Of a DNA stretch of 64,000 bases, positions 56,506 to 64,000 are shown in pieces. The stretch's first letter is position 1. Each line of letters opens with the position of its first letter. The position numbers were made by a program, and so were the translations under genes. This DNA is from Saprospiraceae bacterium (GTDB lineage Bacteria > Bacteroidota > Bacteroidia > Chitinophagales > Saprospiraceae), in NCBI GenBank assembly GCA_021738725.1, contig JAIPBE010000012.1:1-64000 (forward strand), given 5' to 3'. A model generated the notes under the pieces. It was not told where the DNA came from. It saw only the letters and a list, made by a program, of their open reading frames with translations, and made no database searches.

Positions 56506-58203
56506 ATGAAACCTTATCTTTGGCGCAAAATCTACTCGTTTATGATGCGCATAATGACCTTTATCCTCCTGGGATCCATGATCTACGCCCTGGGCTCATG
56601 TTCTGCTGATGCAGAATCCTCGGATGAAATGGAGACACAGGACTCCACAGCCCTCGCCATGCAGGCACTTCTGGGAAAATACACGTCCGTGAAACTGACC
56701 ACGGATATGGCGGCTCTCTCCGCCTCCGAGCGGCAGATGATCCCCCTGCTGATCGAGGTGGCCAAGATCATGGATAGCCTCTTTTGGCAAGAGGCATATG
56801 GCGATCGCGATGAATTGCTCGCATCGATCGAAAACGAGGATATGGGACGATTTGCTGTCATCAACTACGGCCCCTGGGACCGCCTGGGTGGCAATGCCCC
56901 GTTTGTACCTGGTGTGGGAGAAAAACCTGCCGGCGCCCGCTACTATCCGGAGGATATGACCAAAGAAGAGTTTGAAGCAGCTGAGTTGCCCGGAAAGGCT
57001 GACTTGTACACGTTCATACGCCGGAACGAAAACGGAGATCTGATGACCATCCACTATCATGAGATGTTCGCCGATCAGATCGGCCGCGCCGCTGCATTGC
57101 TGGATCAGGCGGCCGAACTGGCCGAGGATGCCGGTTTGAAGAAATACCTCACCATGCGCGCAGAGGCCCTTCGGACAGATAACTACCAGCCCAGCGATCT
57201 GGCCTGGATGGACATGAAAGACAATCACATCGATTTTGTGGTGGGTCCGATCGAGACTTATGAAGACCAACTGTTCGGCTACAAAGCCTCCCATGAAGCC
57301 TATGTCCTGGTAAAGGATATGGAATGGAGCCAGCGGCTGGAAAAGTATGCAGCGTTTATGCCTGAATTGCAAAAAGGACTTCCTTGTGCGGATAAATACA
57401 AAAAAGAAAAGCCCGGAGGCGATGCACAGTTGAACGCCTATGATGTCATCTATTATTCTGGTGACTGCAATGCGGGAAGTAAGACCATTGCCATCAACCT
57501 CCCGAACGATGAAGAGGTGCAGCTGAAAAAAGGAACGCGCCGCTTGCAATTGAAAAATGCCATGCGGGCTAAATTCGACAAGATCCTGATCCCCATTGCG
57601 CAGGAGCTGATCGATCCTTCCCAACAAAAGCATGTCATTTTTGACGCCTTTTTTGCGAATACGATGTTCCATGAGGTCGCTCATGGGCTGGGCATTAAAA
57701 ATACCATTAACGGCAAGGGCAGTGTCCGTGAAGCCATCAAGGAGCACTCTTCTGCATTGGAAGAAGGCAAAGCAGATATTCTCGGATTATACATGGTCAA
57801 CCAACTCTTCAAAAAGGGGGAATTGACAGGTGCGACCATGGAAGATTACTACGTGACCTTCATGGCCAGCATTTTCCGCTCTGTACGTTTTGGTGCATCC
57901 AGTGCCCATGGCAAAGCGAATATGATCCGCTTCAATTTCTTTCAGGAATATGGCGCTTTTGTGCGCGATGATGCGACTGGCACCTATAAGATCAATTTCG
58001 AAAATCTGCAAAAGGCCACCGATGCACTTGGTGCCTTGATCCTCCAGATCCAGGGAGATGGCGCTTACCAGCAAGCGGCTGACCTGGTCGCCCAAAAAGG
58101 ACAGATCACACCACAGCTTCAGGCCGACCTGGATCGCCTTTCAGAAAAGGGCATCCCTGTCGATGTCGTTTATGAACAAGGGGTCGAAGCACTCGGCCTC
58201 TAA
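56506..58203 (+). CDS. DPP III (M49)-like metallopeptidase lipoprotein
   Basis: 565 residues. The N-terminus has a lipoprotein-type signal (ILLGSMIYALGSC); an ATG at 56545 is an alternative start. The zinc site reads FHEVAHGLG at about 388-396 and the second motif EEGKAD at 419-424. That combination (His-Glu..His and EE-x-x-A-D/E) is characteristic of dipeptidyl peptidase III-like enzymes. Classical M49 enzymes have HEXXGH; this one has a true HEXXH, as reported for some bacterial and plant Nudix-linked DPP III proteins. YYSGDCNAGSKTIAINLPND and FAVINYGPWDRLGGN also fit that family. It would cleave dipeptides from small peptides in the periplasm or at the surface. A terminator follows, so it is the end of its transcript. 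Confidence 0.82.
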   Translation: MKPYLWRKIYSFMMRIMTFILLGSMIYALGSCSADAESSDEMETQDSTALAMQALLGKYTSVKLTTDMAALSASERQMIPLLIEVAKIMDSLFWQEAYGDRDELLASIENEDMGRFAVINYGPWDRLGGNAPFVPGVGEKPAGARYYPEDMTKEEFEAAELPGKADLYTFIRRNENGDLMTIHYHEMFADQIGRAAALLDQAAELAEDAGLKKYLTMRAEALRTDNYQPSDLAWMDMKDNHIDFVVGPIETYEDQLFGYKASHEAYVLVKDMEWSQRLEKYAAFMPELQKGLPCADKYKKEKPGGDAQLNAYDVIYYSGDCNAGSKTIAINLPNDEEVQLKKGTRRLQLKNAMRAKFDKILIPIAQELIDPSQQKHVIFDAFFANTMFHEVAHGLGIKNTINGKGSVREAIKEHSSALEEGKADILGLYMVNQLFKKGELTGATMEDYYVTFMASIFRSVRFGASSAHGKANMIRFNFFQEYGAFVRDDATGTYKINFENLQKATDALGALILQIQGDGAYQQAADLVAQKGQITPQLQADLDRLSEKGIPVDVVYEQGVEALGL

Positions 58204-58228
58204 TCCAATCTGCACAAGCATTATATTC

Positions 58229-58260
58229 AAGAGGCCTTCTCCGGAGGGCCTCTTGTTTCT
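58229..58260 (+). terminator. terminator after the DPP III-like gene
   Basis: A perfect 8-bp stem AAGAGGCC/GGCCTCTT (58229-58236 with 58247-58254) has a 10-nt loop and is followed by GTTTCTT. It begins 26 nt past the stop codon. Confidence 0.8.
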
Positions 58261-58302
58261 TACACAGAACCGCTCACGATCTTTGACCTATTCCGCTCGT
58301 TT

Positions 58303-60732
58303 ATGTTTCGATTTCTTTTTGTCTTGATCTACCTCCTTTGTGTATCCGCTGCCCTGCATGCGCAAGCATCTCTTCAAGGGGTGATCCATGACGACATGGA
58401 CGAACCGTTGGCCTATTCGACCATTGCACTACTGGACAGCACCCAACATCTGGTAAAAGGCTCGGTCAGTGATGAATTCGGTCATTTTTCATTTACAGGA
58501 CTCTCCCCGGGGGTGTATGCATTATCCATCAGCTATATCGGCTATTCTCCATTTAGTCCTGACCCCGTCACACTGACAAAAAACCAGGCACTCGATCTGG
58601 GAACGGTCACCTTCCGATCCTCTGCCATTGATCTGAAAGAGGTGGAGGTCACCACCAAACGGGCTCTGATCGAAGTCTACGCCGACAAAATGGTGTTCAA
58701 TGTAGATGGCAGCGCCAATGCTTCCGGAAACAACGGTCTCGAACTACTGGGCAAGGCCCCTGGTGTCGCCATTGATCCGGATGGAAATATCATTGTACTG
58801 GGCAAAGGAGGTGTCCGGGTCTATATCAACGGGCGGCCATCCAATCTCTCCGGCACAGATCTGACGTCCATGCTACAGAGTATGCAGTCGGATAATATTC
58901 TGTCTATAGAGATCATCACCAATCCGTCTGCAAAATATGAGGCAGAAGGAAATGCGGGCATCATCAATATAGTCCTCAAGAAAAATGTGAATCTCGGGCT
59001 CAACGGTTCCTATATCGGCAGTTATTCCAGGGGGGATCTGCGCCGATACAGCAACAGCCTGTCCATGAATTATCGCAATGGGCCGGTCAATGCCTATGGT
59101 ACGATCAGCCAGACGGACAATCATTTTCAGGAAGATTTTATCGATACCAAGTTATTGAGCAATGGTCTTTTTCTGGATCAACGCACTTTAGGGGTCAACC
59201 GGAGAGCGTCCTATGCGATGGCCGGTGGTATAGACGTCCTTGTCCATCCCAAACATACCGTTGGATTGACGGCCAATCTCTTGCGTAACGTGCAGCGGAA
59301 TACACAGGACGGTCCGACCCTGGTATTCCAAACGAATCCGGACACGTTGATCGAGACACTAGTCTCCAACAGCGAGGATAATATCCTTTCGTTCAATGGA
59401 AATTACAACCTGAATTACCAGGCCACATTCAGTGATAAAACGATCCTGAATACGGATCTCAGTCTGGGTCATTTTGACAGCGAAGGAGAAGTTGACCAAC
59501 CCAATCGATATCTGGATCCGAATGGTCAATTGAACAGAGAGGTCAAGAATAAATTCAATACCCGGACCGGTATTCGTATCCTGGGTGCACAGACCGATCT
59601 GGAAACCGAGCTGTTCCAGATCGACCTGTTGACGGGAGTTCGTGCCACGCAGATCGAAACCGAAAATGAATTCAAATTCTACCAATCACCCAATGGGGCT
59701 TATGAATTGGATATCCTTCGCAGCAACGATTTTTCTTACAGTGAAAAGGTGCTTGCCGGATATCTGATCTTGAAGAAATCGCTGGGGCAGCATGTGGATG
59801 TCAACGCCGGAATTCGGGTGGAACATACGTCTTCAGTCGGTCAGCTGGTAAGCCAGGTGCCCACTGAAAATGCCTATGTCAAACGGAGCTATACCAATTA
59901 CTTTCCCAACGTCAGTGTATCTTACAAACCGTCGCCCGGTCATGCGGTCAGTTTGAGTGTCGGTCGGCGGATCACCCGTCCTAGTTACCAGGATCTAAAC
60001 CCCTTTGAAAAAAAGGTGAGTGAGATCACCACATTTAAAGGGAACCCGTTTCTCCAACCCCAATACATCACCAATTATCAACTCACAGTAGATCACCGAC
60101 TTGGCAAAGAGCGCCTGGTGGCTACACTGCTTTTCAGTCAGAATACAGGTTATTTTGCCAAGATCCTGGAGATCCAGAATGAGCGGGAAACGTTTATTAT
60201 TCCCCGGAATATGGAGGTGAACAATACCTATTCGGCGACCTTCAATTATCCGGTGCACTTCACTTCATGGTGGGAGGCTGTCAGTTTTGCCAGCTTGAAT
60301 TATATTACGTATAAAGGTCAATTCGGTACCGCTGATATCGGGATCAACACCTTTGTTTATGATGCCAGGATCCAGAACAATATCCAATTGCCTGCCGGAT
60401 TCTTTCTGGATGTGACCGCCAGTTATCAAAGTCCCTGGATCTGGAGAGGTACGATCGAGATCGAAGCGAACAGCGAACTGAATATGGGTATCCGGAAAGA
60501 CTTTTTCAATAAGCAGTTGCAAGTTCGACTGACGGCAACAGACATCTTTAATTCCGCCAGTGACTATCCCTATTATGGCAATTATGGCGGACTGGAGATC
60601 GATGGCGAATACCGGTCGGACAATAGCCGATATGGCGCTTCTCTGACCTGGAAGTTTGGCAATCAGCAGCTCAAGTCATCGAAAAAAAGAAAATCGGGAT
60701 TAAACGAAGAATTAAAACGGATATCCGACTAA
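58303..60732 (+). CDS. TonB-dependent-receptor-like outer-membrane beta-barrel protein
   Basis: 809 residues. A signal peptide (FRFLFVLIYLLCVSAALHAQ) is followed by a carboxypeptidase-regulatory-like domain (LQGVIHDDMDEPLAYSTIAL, GVYALSISYIGY). A TonB plug-like region has LLGKAPGVAIDPDGNIIVLG, VRVYINGRP and IEIITNPSAKYEAEG. The long C-terminal region is a beta barrel of the OMP_b-brl_3 type (ISQTDNHFQED, PNVSVSYKPSPGHAVSLSVG, RPSYQDLNPFE). The substrate is unknown; such proteins often take up metals, peptides or glycans with TonB energy. The end KSSKKRKSG is strongly basic, whereas most barrels end in an aromatic residue. It is convergent with the GNAT gene 20 nt away. Confidence 0.88.
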   Translation: MFRFLFVLIYLLCVSAALHAQASLQGVIHDDMDEPLAYSTIALLDSTQHLVKGSVSDEFGHFSFTGLSPGVYALSISYIGYSPFSPDPVTLTKNQALDLGTVTFRSSAIDLKEVEVTTKRALIEVYADKMVFNVDGSANASGNNGLELLGKAPGVAIDPDGNIIVLGKGGVRVYINGRPSNLSGTDLTSMLQSMQSDNILSIEIITNPSAKYEAEGNAGIINIVLKKNVNLGLNGSYIGSYSRGDLRRYSNSLSMNYRNGPVNAYGTISQTDNHFQEDFIDTKLLSNGLFLDQRTLGVNRRASYAMAGGIDVLVHPKHTVGLTANLLRNVQRNTQDGPTLVFQTNPDTLIETLVSNSEDNILSFNGNYNLNYQATFSDKTILNTDLSLGHFDSEGEVDQPNRYLDPNGQLNREVKNKFNTRTGIRILGAQTDLETELFQIDLLTGVRATQIETENEFKFYQSPNGAYELDILRSNDFSYSEKVLAGYLILKKSLGQHVDVNAGIRVEHTSSVGQLVSQVPTENAYVKRSYTNYFPNVSVSYKPSPGHAVSLSVGRRITRPSYQDLNPFEKKVSEITTFKGNPFLQPQYITNYQLTVDHRLGKERLVATLLFSQNTGYFAKILEIQNERETFIIPRNMEVNNTYSATFNYPVHFTSWWEAVSFASLNYITYKGQFGTADIGINTFVYDARIQNNIQLPAGFFLDVTASYQSPWIWRGTIEIEANSELNMGIRKDFFNKQLQVRLTATDIFNSASDYPYYGNYGGLEIDGEYRSDNSRYGASLTWKFGNQQLKSSKKRKSGLNEELKRISD

Positions 60733-60752
60733 TCCCGGTGGGCAGGAATTAT

Positions 60753-61283
60753 TCAATGGGTCAGGATCAACTCCCAATAGCCCACATCCACCCATTGCCC
60801 AAACTTATATCCGACCTCTTTGAAATGGGCTACTTTCTGATAGCCCAGTCGTTCGTGCAACCGGATACTGGCCGGGTTGGGCAGGGCAATACCTCCGATC
60901 GCCACATGCCGGCCCTGGTGTTTCAAGACCTGGAGGAGCTGCTGATACAATTGATATCCCGTCCCCCGATTCAGGTGTGCCGGATCTAGATAGATCGTTG
61001 TTTCCACCGTATGCTGATAGGCAGCACGCGCTTTCCAGGCGCTGGCATATGCGTAACCGATGATCTCTTCGTTTCGCTCGGCAACAAGCCATGGATGCCC
61101 CTGTTGAACCTGCATGATCCGACTTTTCATTTCTTCGGCTGACACCGGATCCAATTCAAATGTGGCGACAGAATGCGCTATATATGCATTGTAAATGTTT
61201 GCCACAGGACCCGCATCTTCTGGTGAGGCATTGCGTATCCATACACTGTCAGGAGGAATTCCGGGATCCGTTTGGAAGGCCAT
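60753..61283 (-). CDS. GNAT family N-acetyltransferase (phosphinothricin-acetyltransferase-like)
   Basis: 176 residues from the ATG at 61283 (the frame is open to 61352 but would overlap the upstream gene). It has the typical PAT/YwnH layout: WIRNASPEDAGPVANIYNAYI, TFELDPVSAEEM, PWLVAERNEEIIGYAYASAW, a VETTIYLDPAHLNRGTG acetyl-CoA loop, and SIRLHERLGYQKVAHFKEVGYKFG (in two parts, RLHERLGY and KVAHFKEVGYK). The acceptor is probably an amino acid or a related small amine. The SRPBCC gene lies 20 nt upstream on the same strand, so the two form a small operon. Confidence 0.9.
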   Translation of the reverse strand: MAFQTDPGIPPDSVWIRNASPEDAGPVANIYNAYIAHSVATFELDPVSAEEMKSRIMQVQQGHPWLVAERNEEIIGYAYASAWKARAAYQHTVETTIYLDPAHLNRGTGYQLYQQLLQVLKHQGRHVAIGGIALPNPASIRLHERLGYQKVAHFKEVGYKFGQWVDVGYWELILTH

Positions 61284-61303
61284 GAAGCACCTTTTTGGAT
61301 GTC

Positions 61304-61693
61304 TTAGGAACTGAAATAGGCACGCATCGGAGCAAAGTAATGTTCTTCCCATCCCTGCTCATAATCGGGTTGACCATCGGGAATATCACTGTGGAGGAGG
61401 GTCAAATCACATCCTTCACCGGATGCTTTGAATTGGATCTCAATGCGGGATGGTCCATCCTCTGGCTGAAAATCCTGGGTCCTCCAGGATTGAACGATCA
61501 GTTCATGTTGTTCGAGTCGAAGATTCCGACCCGTGATATACCCATCCCAGGCGGAAAAATCGTCACCCATGTTCTGGCCACAGGTCGCTTCGCCGCCAGT
61601 CATCGCTGCATGCTCATGACTGTCCAACCACGCATTATACAGGCTCTTCGGTGAGACGGGAAACGATACGGTTACTGAAAAGGAATGAGGCAT
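61304..61693 (-). CDS. SRPBCC (AHSA1-like) domain protein
   Basis: 129 residues of the START/SRPBCC fold as in the activator of Hsp90 ATPase family. VTVSFPVSPKSLYNAWLDS opens the domain, then FSAWDGYITGRNLRLEQHELIVQSWR (in pieces: AWDGYITG, ELIVQSWR), GCDLTLLHSDIPDG and a C-terminal helix EQGWEEHYFAPMRAYF. It is cytosolic; the ligand is unknown. It leads the two-gene unit with the GNAT gene. Confidence 0.88.
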   Translation of the reverse strand: MPHSFSVTVSFPVSPKSLYNAWLDSHEHAAMTGGEATCGQNMGDDFSAWDGYITGRNLRLEQHELIVQSWRTQDFQPEDGPSRIEIQFKASGEGCDLTLLHSDIPDGQPDYEQGWEEHYFAPMRAYFSS

Positions 61694-61815
61694 AATTGGG
61701 CAATTTGAAGTTCACAATACAGCCATTGACCAGAGATCAGTGTTTCGATGAATAACCTGACATCCAGTTTGTTTCAAGAATGAAAGCTTTTATCCAATGC
61801 CGGAATCACAGTCGC

Positions 61816-64000
61816 CTATTCCTCCGGGTTCAGGATCAACTCGTTGAGCACCTTCACCATTCGATTGGAGAAGAGGGCGAGGTTTCTGAATTCGGCCAGA
61901 TAATTCAAATAAAGGACGCTGTTACGCGTACCGATCTCATGGTTCTTGATGCGTTTGATCTGATTTTTTCGGAAACTCCGGATCAGCTTGACATATTGAT
62001 CAAACTCAATTTGTAATTCAGTAAGGTTCAGTGACTCAGGATGTAAAAAGGCCTGAATGGTTCCTTCCATTTGTCCTTTCAATTGCTCCTGAATAGCGGC
62101 CAGTTCTTCGACCTGAACGGAAGTCAATGGCTTATGGTTATTGTCCACATGGTCGAGGTTGGGCTTGATGATATGACTCACATTGGTGGTCATTTCATTG
62201 AGGTAGTCGGCCACCAGGATGTACAAATGGGCTGCTTCGATATGGTCGTCTTCGACTTTGTCGATCGCTTTATTAGCCCGGCGCTTTATTTTTTGTGAGC
62301 GCTTGTGGATTTCCTGAAATTCTGCATATGCCGCTTTCAGTTTGGGGATATCTTCCAAGGCTAATCCTTCCAGGGAGTTATCCAGTGCAACACCAATCGC
62401 ATTCAGGATTTTGGAAATATTGGTTCCGGCCAATTGGATGATCTGCTCCTTGGTCATCCCCTCTTCTTCGAGTCCTTTTTCAAAAGCCATTTGCTCTTCC
62501 AGACGCTCCCCATGATACCGGTGAGAGCGATATACCACGATGATGGCAATAATCAGGACAACCAGAATGGCAATGATTCCACCGAAGTAAAAGATATTAG
62601 CAAGGATAAATGCGATCACAAATGCCGATAAGGCCGTAAAGAACCATCCACCAATCACTGAAAGGACGCCAGAAACCCGATAAACGGCACTTTCCCGACC
62701 CCATGCTCCATCCGCCAGTGAAGCCCCCATAAAGACCATAAACGTCACGTATGTGGTCGAAAGGGGCAATTTGAGATTGGTCCCGATGGTGATCAGGATA
62801 CTGGCGACAACCAGGGTTACGGAGGCTCGGATCAGATCAAAAGATGGCGCATCATCCCCTAAATGGGCCTGCTTTTCAGAAAAGGGTCGCTCATCAAATT
62901 GCTTTTGCATCGTCTTCATAAACCCGGCTGGCAGGGCCCGCGAGATAGAGGCACTCATCTTTGAGAAGTTTCTGACCAGCCGACGGGAAACCGTATAGGA
63001 GGTAAATCGCTCCGTCCCCTCATATTGGCGGCCCAGATCCAGTGAAGTCTGCACTACAGATCTGGCCTTTTTGGAAAACCAAAGGGTGAAGGTCATGATC
63101 ACCCCGGCAAATAACAAGAGTATAGTTGGTGTTGGCACTTTGCCCGCAAGGCCATCCATCAACAGGCTATCTGGAGAAACGCCTCCTGAAGCCACCCAGA
63201 TCCCATAGGCATTATACCCGGCCAGAGGAACACCGATAAAATTGACCAGGTCATTCCCAGCAAAGGCCATTGACAAAGCAAATGTGCCGATGAGCACGAT
63301 CAGTTTCAGGATATCGACTTTGGTAAACATGGTGAGCAACTGGAGGATAGCGGTCCAGGCCACAAAGCTGATCGACAAGATGGCCCAGGTATTGGCCACG
63401 ATCCAATCGATCGTTTCGTCACTCATCCAGGAAGCACCCTTCGCACCTTTGATGAGCAGGAAATAGGTGATGGAGGCAATGGCCAGACCACCCCACATCG
63501 AACCAAAATACTTGAGCCGATGACTATAATCAAAGGAGAAGAGCAGTCGGGTGAGATACTGGATCAATATACCTGCGGTGAAGGCGATCACCACGGATAA
63601 CAGGATACCGGAAATGATGGCCAGGGCCTTCCCCGAATTGATATATTCGCCCAGGTCCAACCCGTTTGGCGAAGTATAGATCTTAATGATCGAAATGGCC
63701 ACTGCTGCCCCCAACAGTTCAAAGACAATAGACACCGTTGTCGAAGTTGGCATCCCATAGGTATTGAAGGCATCCAGCAGAATCACGTCGGTGACCATCA
63801 CGGCCAGGAACAGCAGGATCAGTTCTGAAAAGTAGAAGTGCTCCGGATGGAAAATGCCCTTTCTGGCGACTTCCATCATCCCGCTCGAAAAGGTGCAACC
63901 CACGATGATCCCCAGTGCTGCCACTGCCAGGATAGTTTTGAAATGGGTGGCCTTTGAACCGACGGCGGAGTTGAGAAAATTGACAGCATCATTGCTCACA
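61816..64000 (-). CDS. inorganic phosphate transporter, PiT family (5' end outside the window)
   Basis: At least 727 residues; the frame runs off the right edge at VSNDAVNFLNSAVG, so the first membrane segment is missing. It is a PiT permease: the repeated signature is seen as NDAVNFLNSAVGSKA at the edge and again as AFAGNDLVNFIGVPLAGYNAY in the second half. It also has GMPTSTTVSIVFELLGAAVA and LPLSTTYVTFMVFMG. About 12 membrane segments are followed by a long cytosolic helical tail (from about residue 505), which resembles a PhoU/DUF47-like domain fused to the transporter. It imports phosphate, probably with protons or sodium. The closest downstream gene is the SRPBCC gene, 122 nt away. Confidence 0.92.
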   Translation of the reverse strand, partial: VSNDAVNFLNSAVGSKATHFKTILAVAALGIIVGCTFSSGMMEVARKGIFHPEHFYFSELILLFLAVMVTDVILLDAFNTYGMPTSTTVSIVFELLGAAVAISIIKIYTSPNGLDLGEYINSGKALAIISGILLSVVIAFTAGILIQYLTRLLFSFDYSHRLKYFGSMWGGLAIASITYFLLIKGAKGASWMSDETIDWIVANTWAILSISFVAWTAILQLLTMFTKVDILKLIVLIGTFALSMAFAGNDLVNFIGVPLAGYNAYGIWVASGGVSPDSLLMDGLAGKVPTPTILLLFAGVIMTFTLWFSKKARSVVQTSLDLGRQYEGTERFTSYTVSRRLVRNFSKMSASISRALPAGFMKTMQKQFDERPFSEKQAHLGDDAPSFDLIRASVTLVVASILITIGTNLKLPLSTTYVTFMVFMGASLADGAWGRESAVYRVSGVLSVIGGWFFTALSAFVIAFILANIFYFGGIIAILVVLIIAIIVVYRSHRYHGERLEEQMAFEKGLEEEGMTKEQIIQLAGTNISKILNAIGVALDNSLEGLALEDIPKLKAAYAEFQEIHKRSQKIKRRANKAIDKVEDDHIEAAHLYILVADYLNEMTTNVSHIIKPNLDHVDNNHKPLTSVQVEELAAIQEQLKGQMEGTIQAFLHPESLNLTELQIEFDQYVKLIRSFRKNQIKRIKNHEIGTRNSVLYLNYLAEFRNLALFSNRMVKVLNELILNPEE

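Noticed and set aside
56596..57747. Minus-strand frame of 383 codons
   Set aside because: Antisense to the DPP III-like gene, which carries a lipobox and zinc motifs; the shadow has no family features.

Overview
The window comes from a member of the Bacteroidota, most likely of the Saprospiria type. This rests on many secreted proteins with C-terminal type IX secretion (T9SS) sorting domains of both type A and type B, a PorP/SprF-family protein beside a PD40-OmpA protein, a DUF4783 protein, -7 promoter elements of the form TAnnTTTG, and no obvious Shine-Dalgarno sequences. No rRNA or other strong taxonomic marker is present, so the placement is an inference.

Layout. 0.3-3.6 kb: a DUF1501/DUF1800 pair, the first with a T9SS tail. 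3.8-6.8 kb: an Lgt-like membrane protein overlapping a sodium:solute symporter. 6.9 kb: tRNA-Cys with promoter and terminator. 7.2-8.7 kb: an unrecognised Trp-rich protein. 8.8-13.6 kb: a compact surface-polysaccharide block (GT2 glycosyltransferase, Wzx-type flippase, Wzz-like co-polymerase, Wzy/ligase). 13.5-15.6 kb: a lipoprotein and phosphoglycerate mutase. 15.7-17.2 kb: a GT39-type transferase split by a frameshift. 17.3-23.5 kb: DUF4783 protein, methionine-type aminotransferase, pterin dehydratase, an AT-rich island with a nucleoside-deoxyribosyltransferase/TIR-like protein and a 54-residue companion, M42 peptidase, radical SAM/SPASM protein. 23.8-26.3 kb: a reprolysin-like metalloprotease with a thrombospondin type 1 module. 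27-30.5 kb: ergothioneine genes egtB-egtD divergent from kynureninase. 30.9-50.7 kb: a 20-kb block of T9SS cargo and gliding/T9SS-associated envelope genes, including a protein of about 1980 residues with HYR-like modules. 51.9-64 kb: gltX, polysaccharide deacetylase, lipoprotein serpin, DPP III-like metallopeptidase, TonB-type outer-membrane beta-barrel protein, GNAT and SRPBCC proteins, and a PiT phosphate transporter cut by the window edge.

Two features stand out. First, two T9SS cargo genes carry simple-sequence repeats in the N-terminal export region. One is a (CT)10 tract inside the signal peptide that currently throws the gene out of frame. The other is a CTGT tract of 11.75 units that is in frame. 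Both look like phase-variation switches. Second, most of the longer intergenic regions are filled with low-complexity repeats of period 7 (sometimes 8) in several unrelated motifs (GCGAATA, TTTACCC, GGTAATG, GTTGGGC, GGAAYSA, GTTGAAC). They are arranged as mosaics with small hairpins, and they include a 235-bp tandem duplication and a 76-bp dispersed repeat.

All functions are assigned by reading motifs. No database search was possible.
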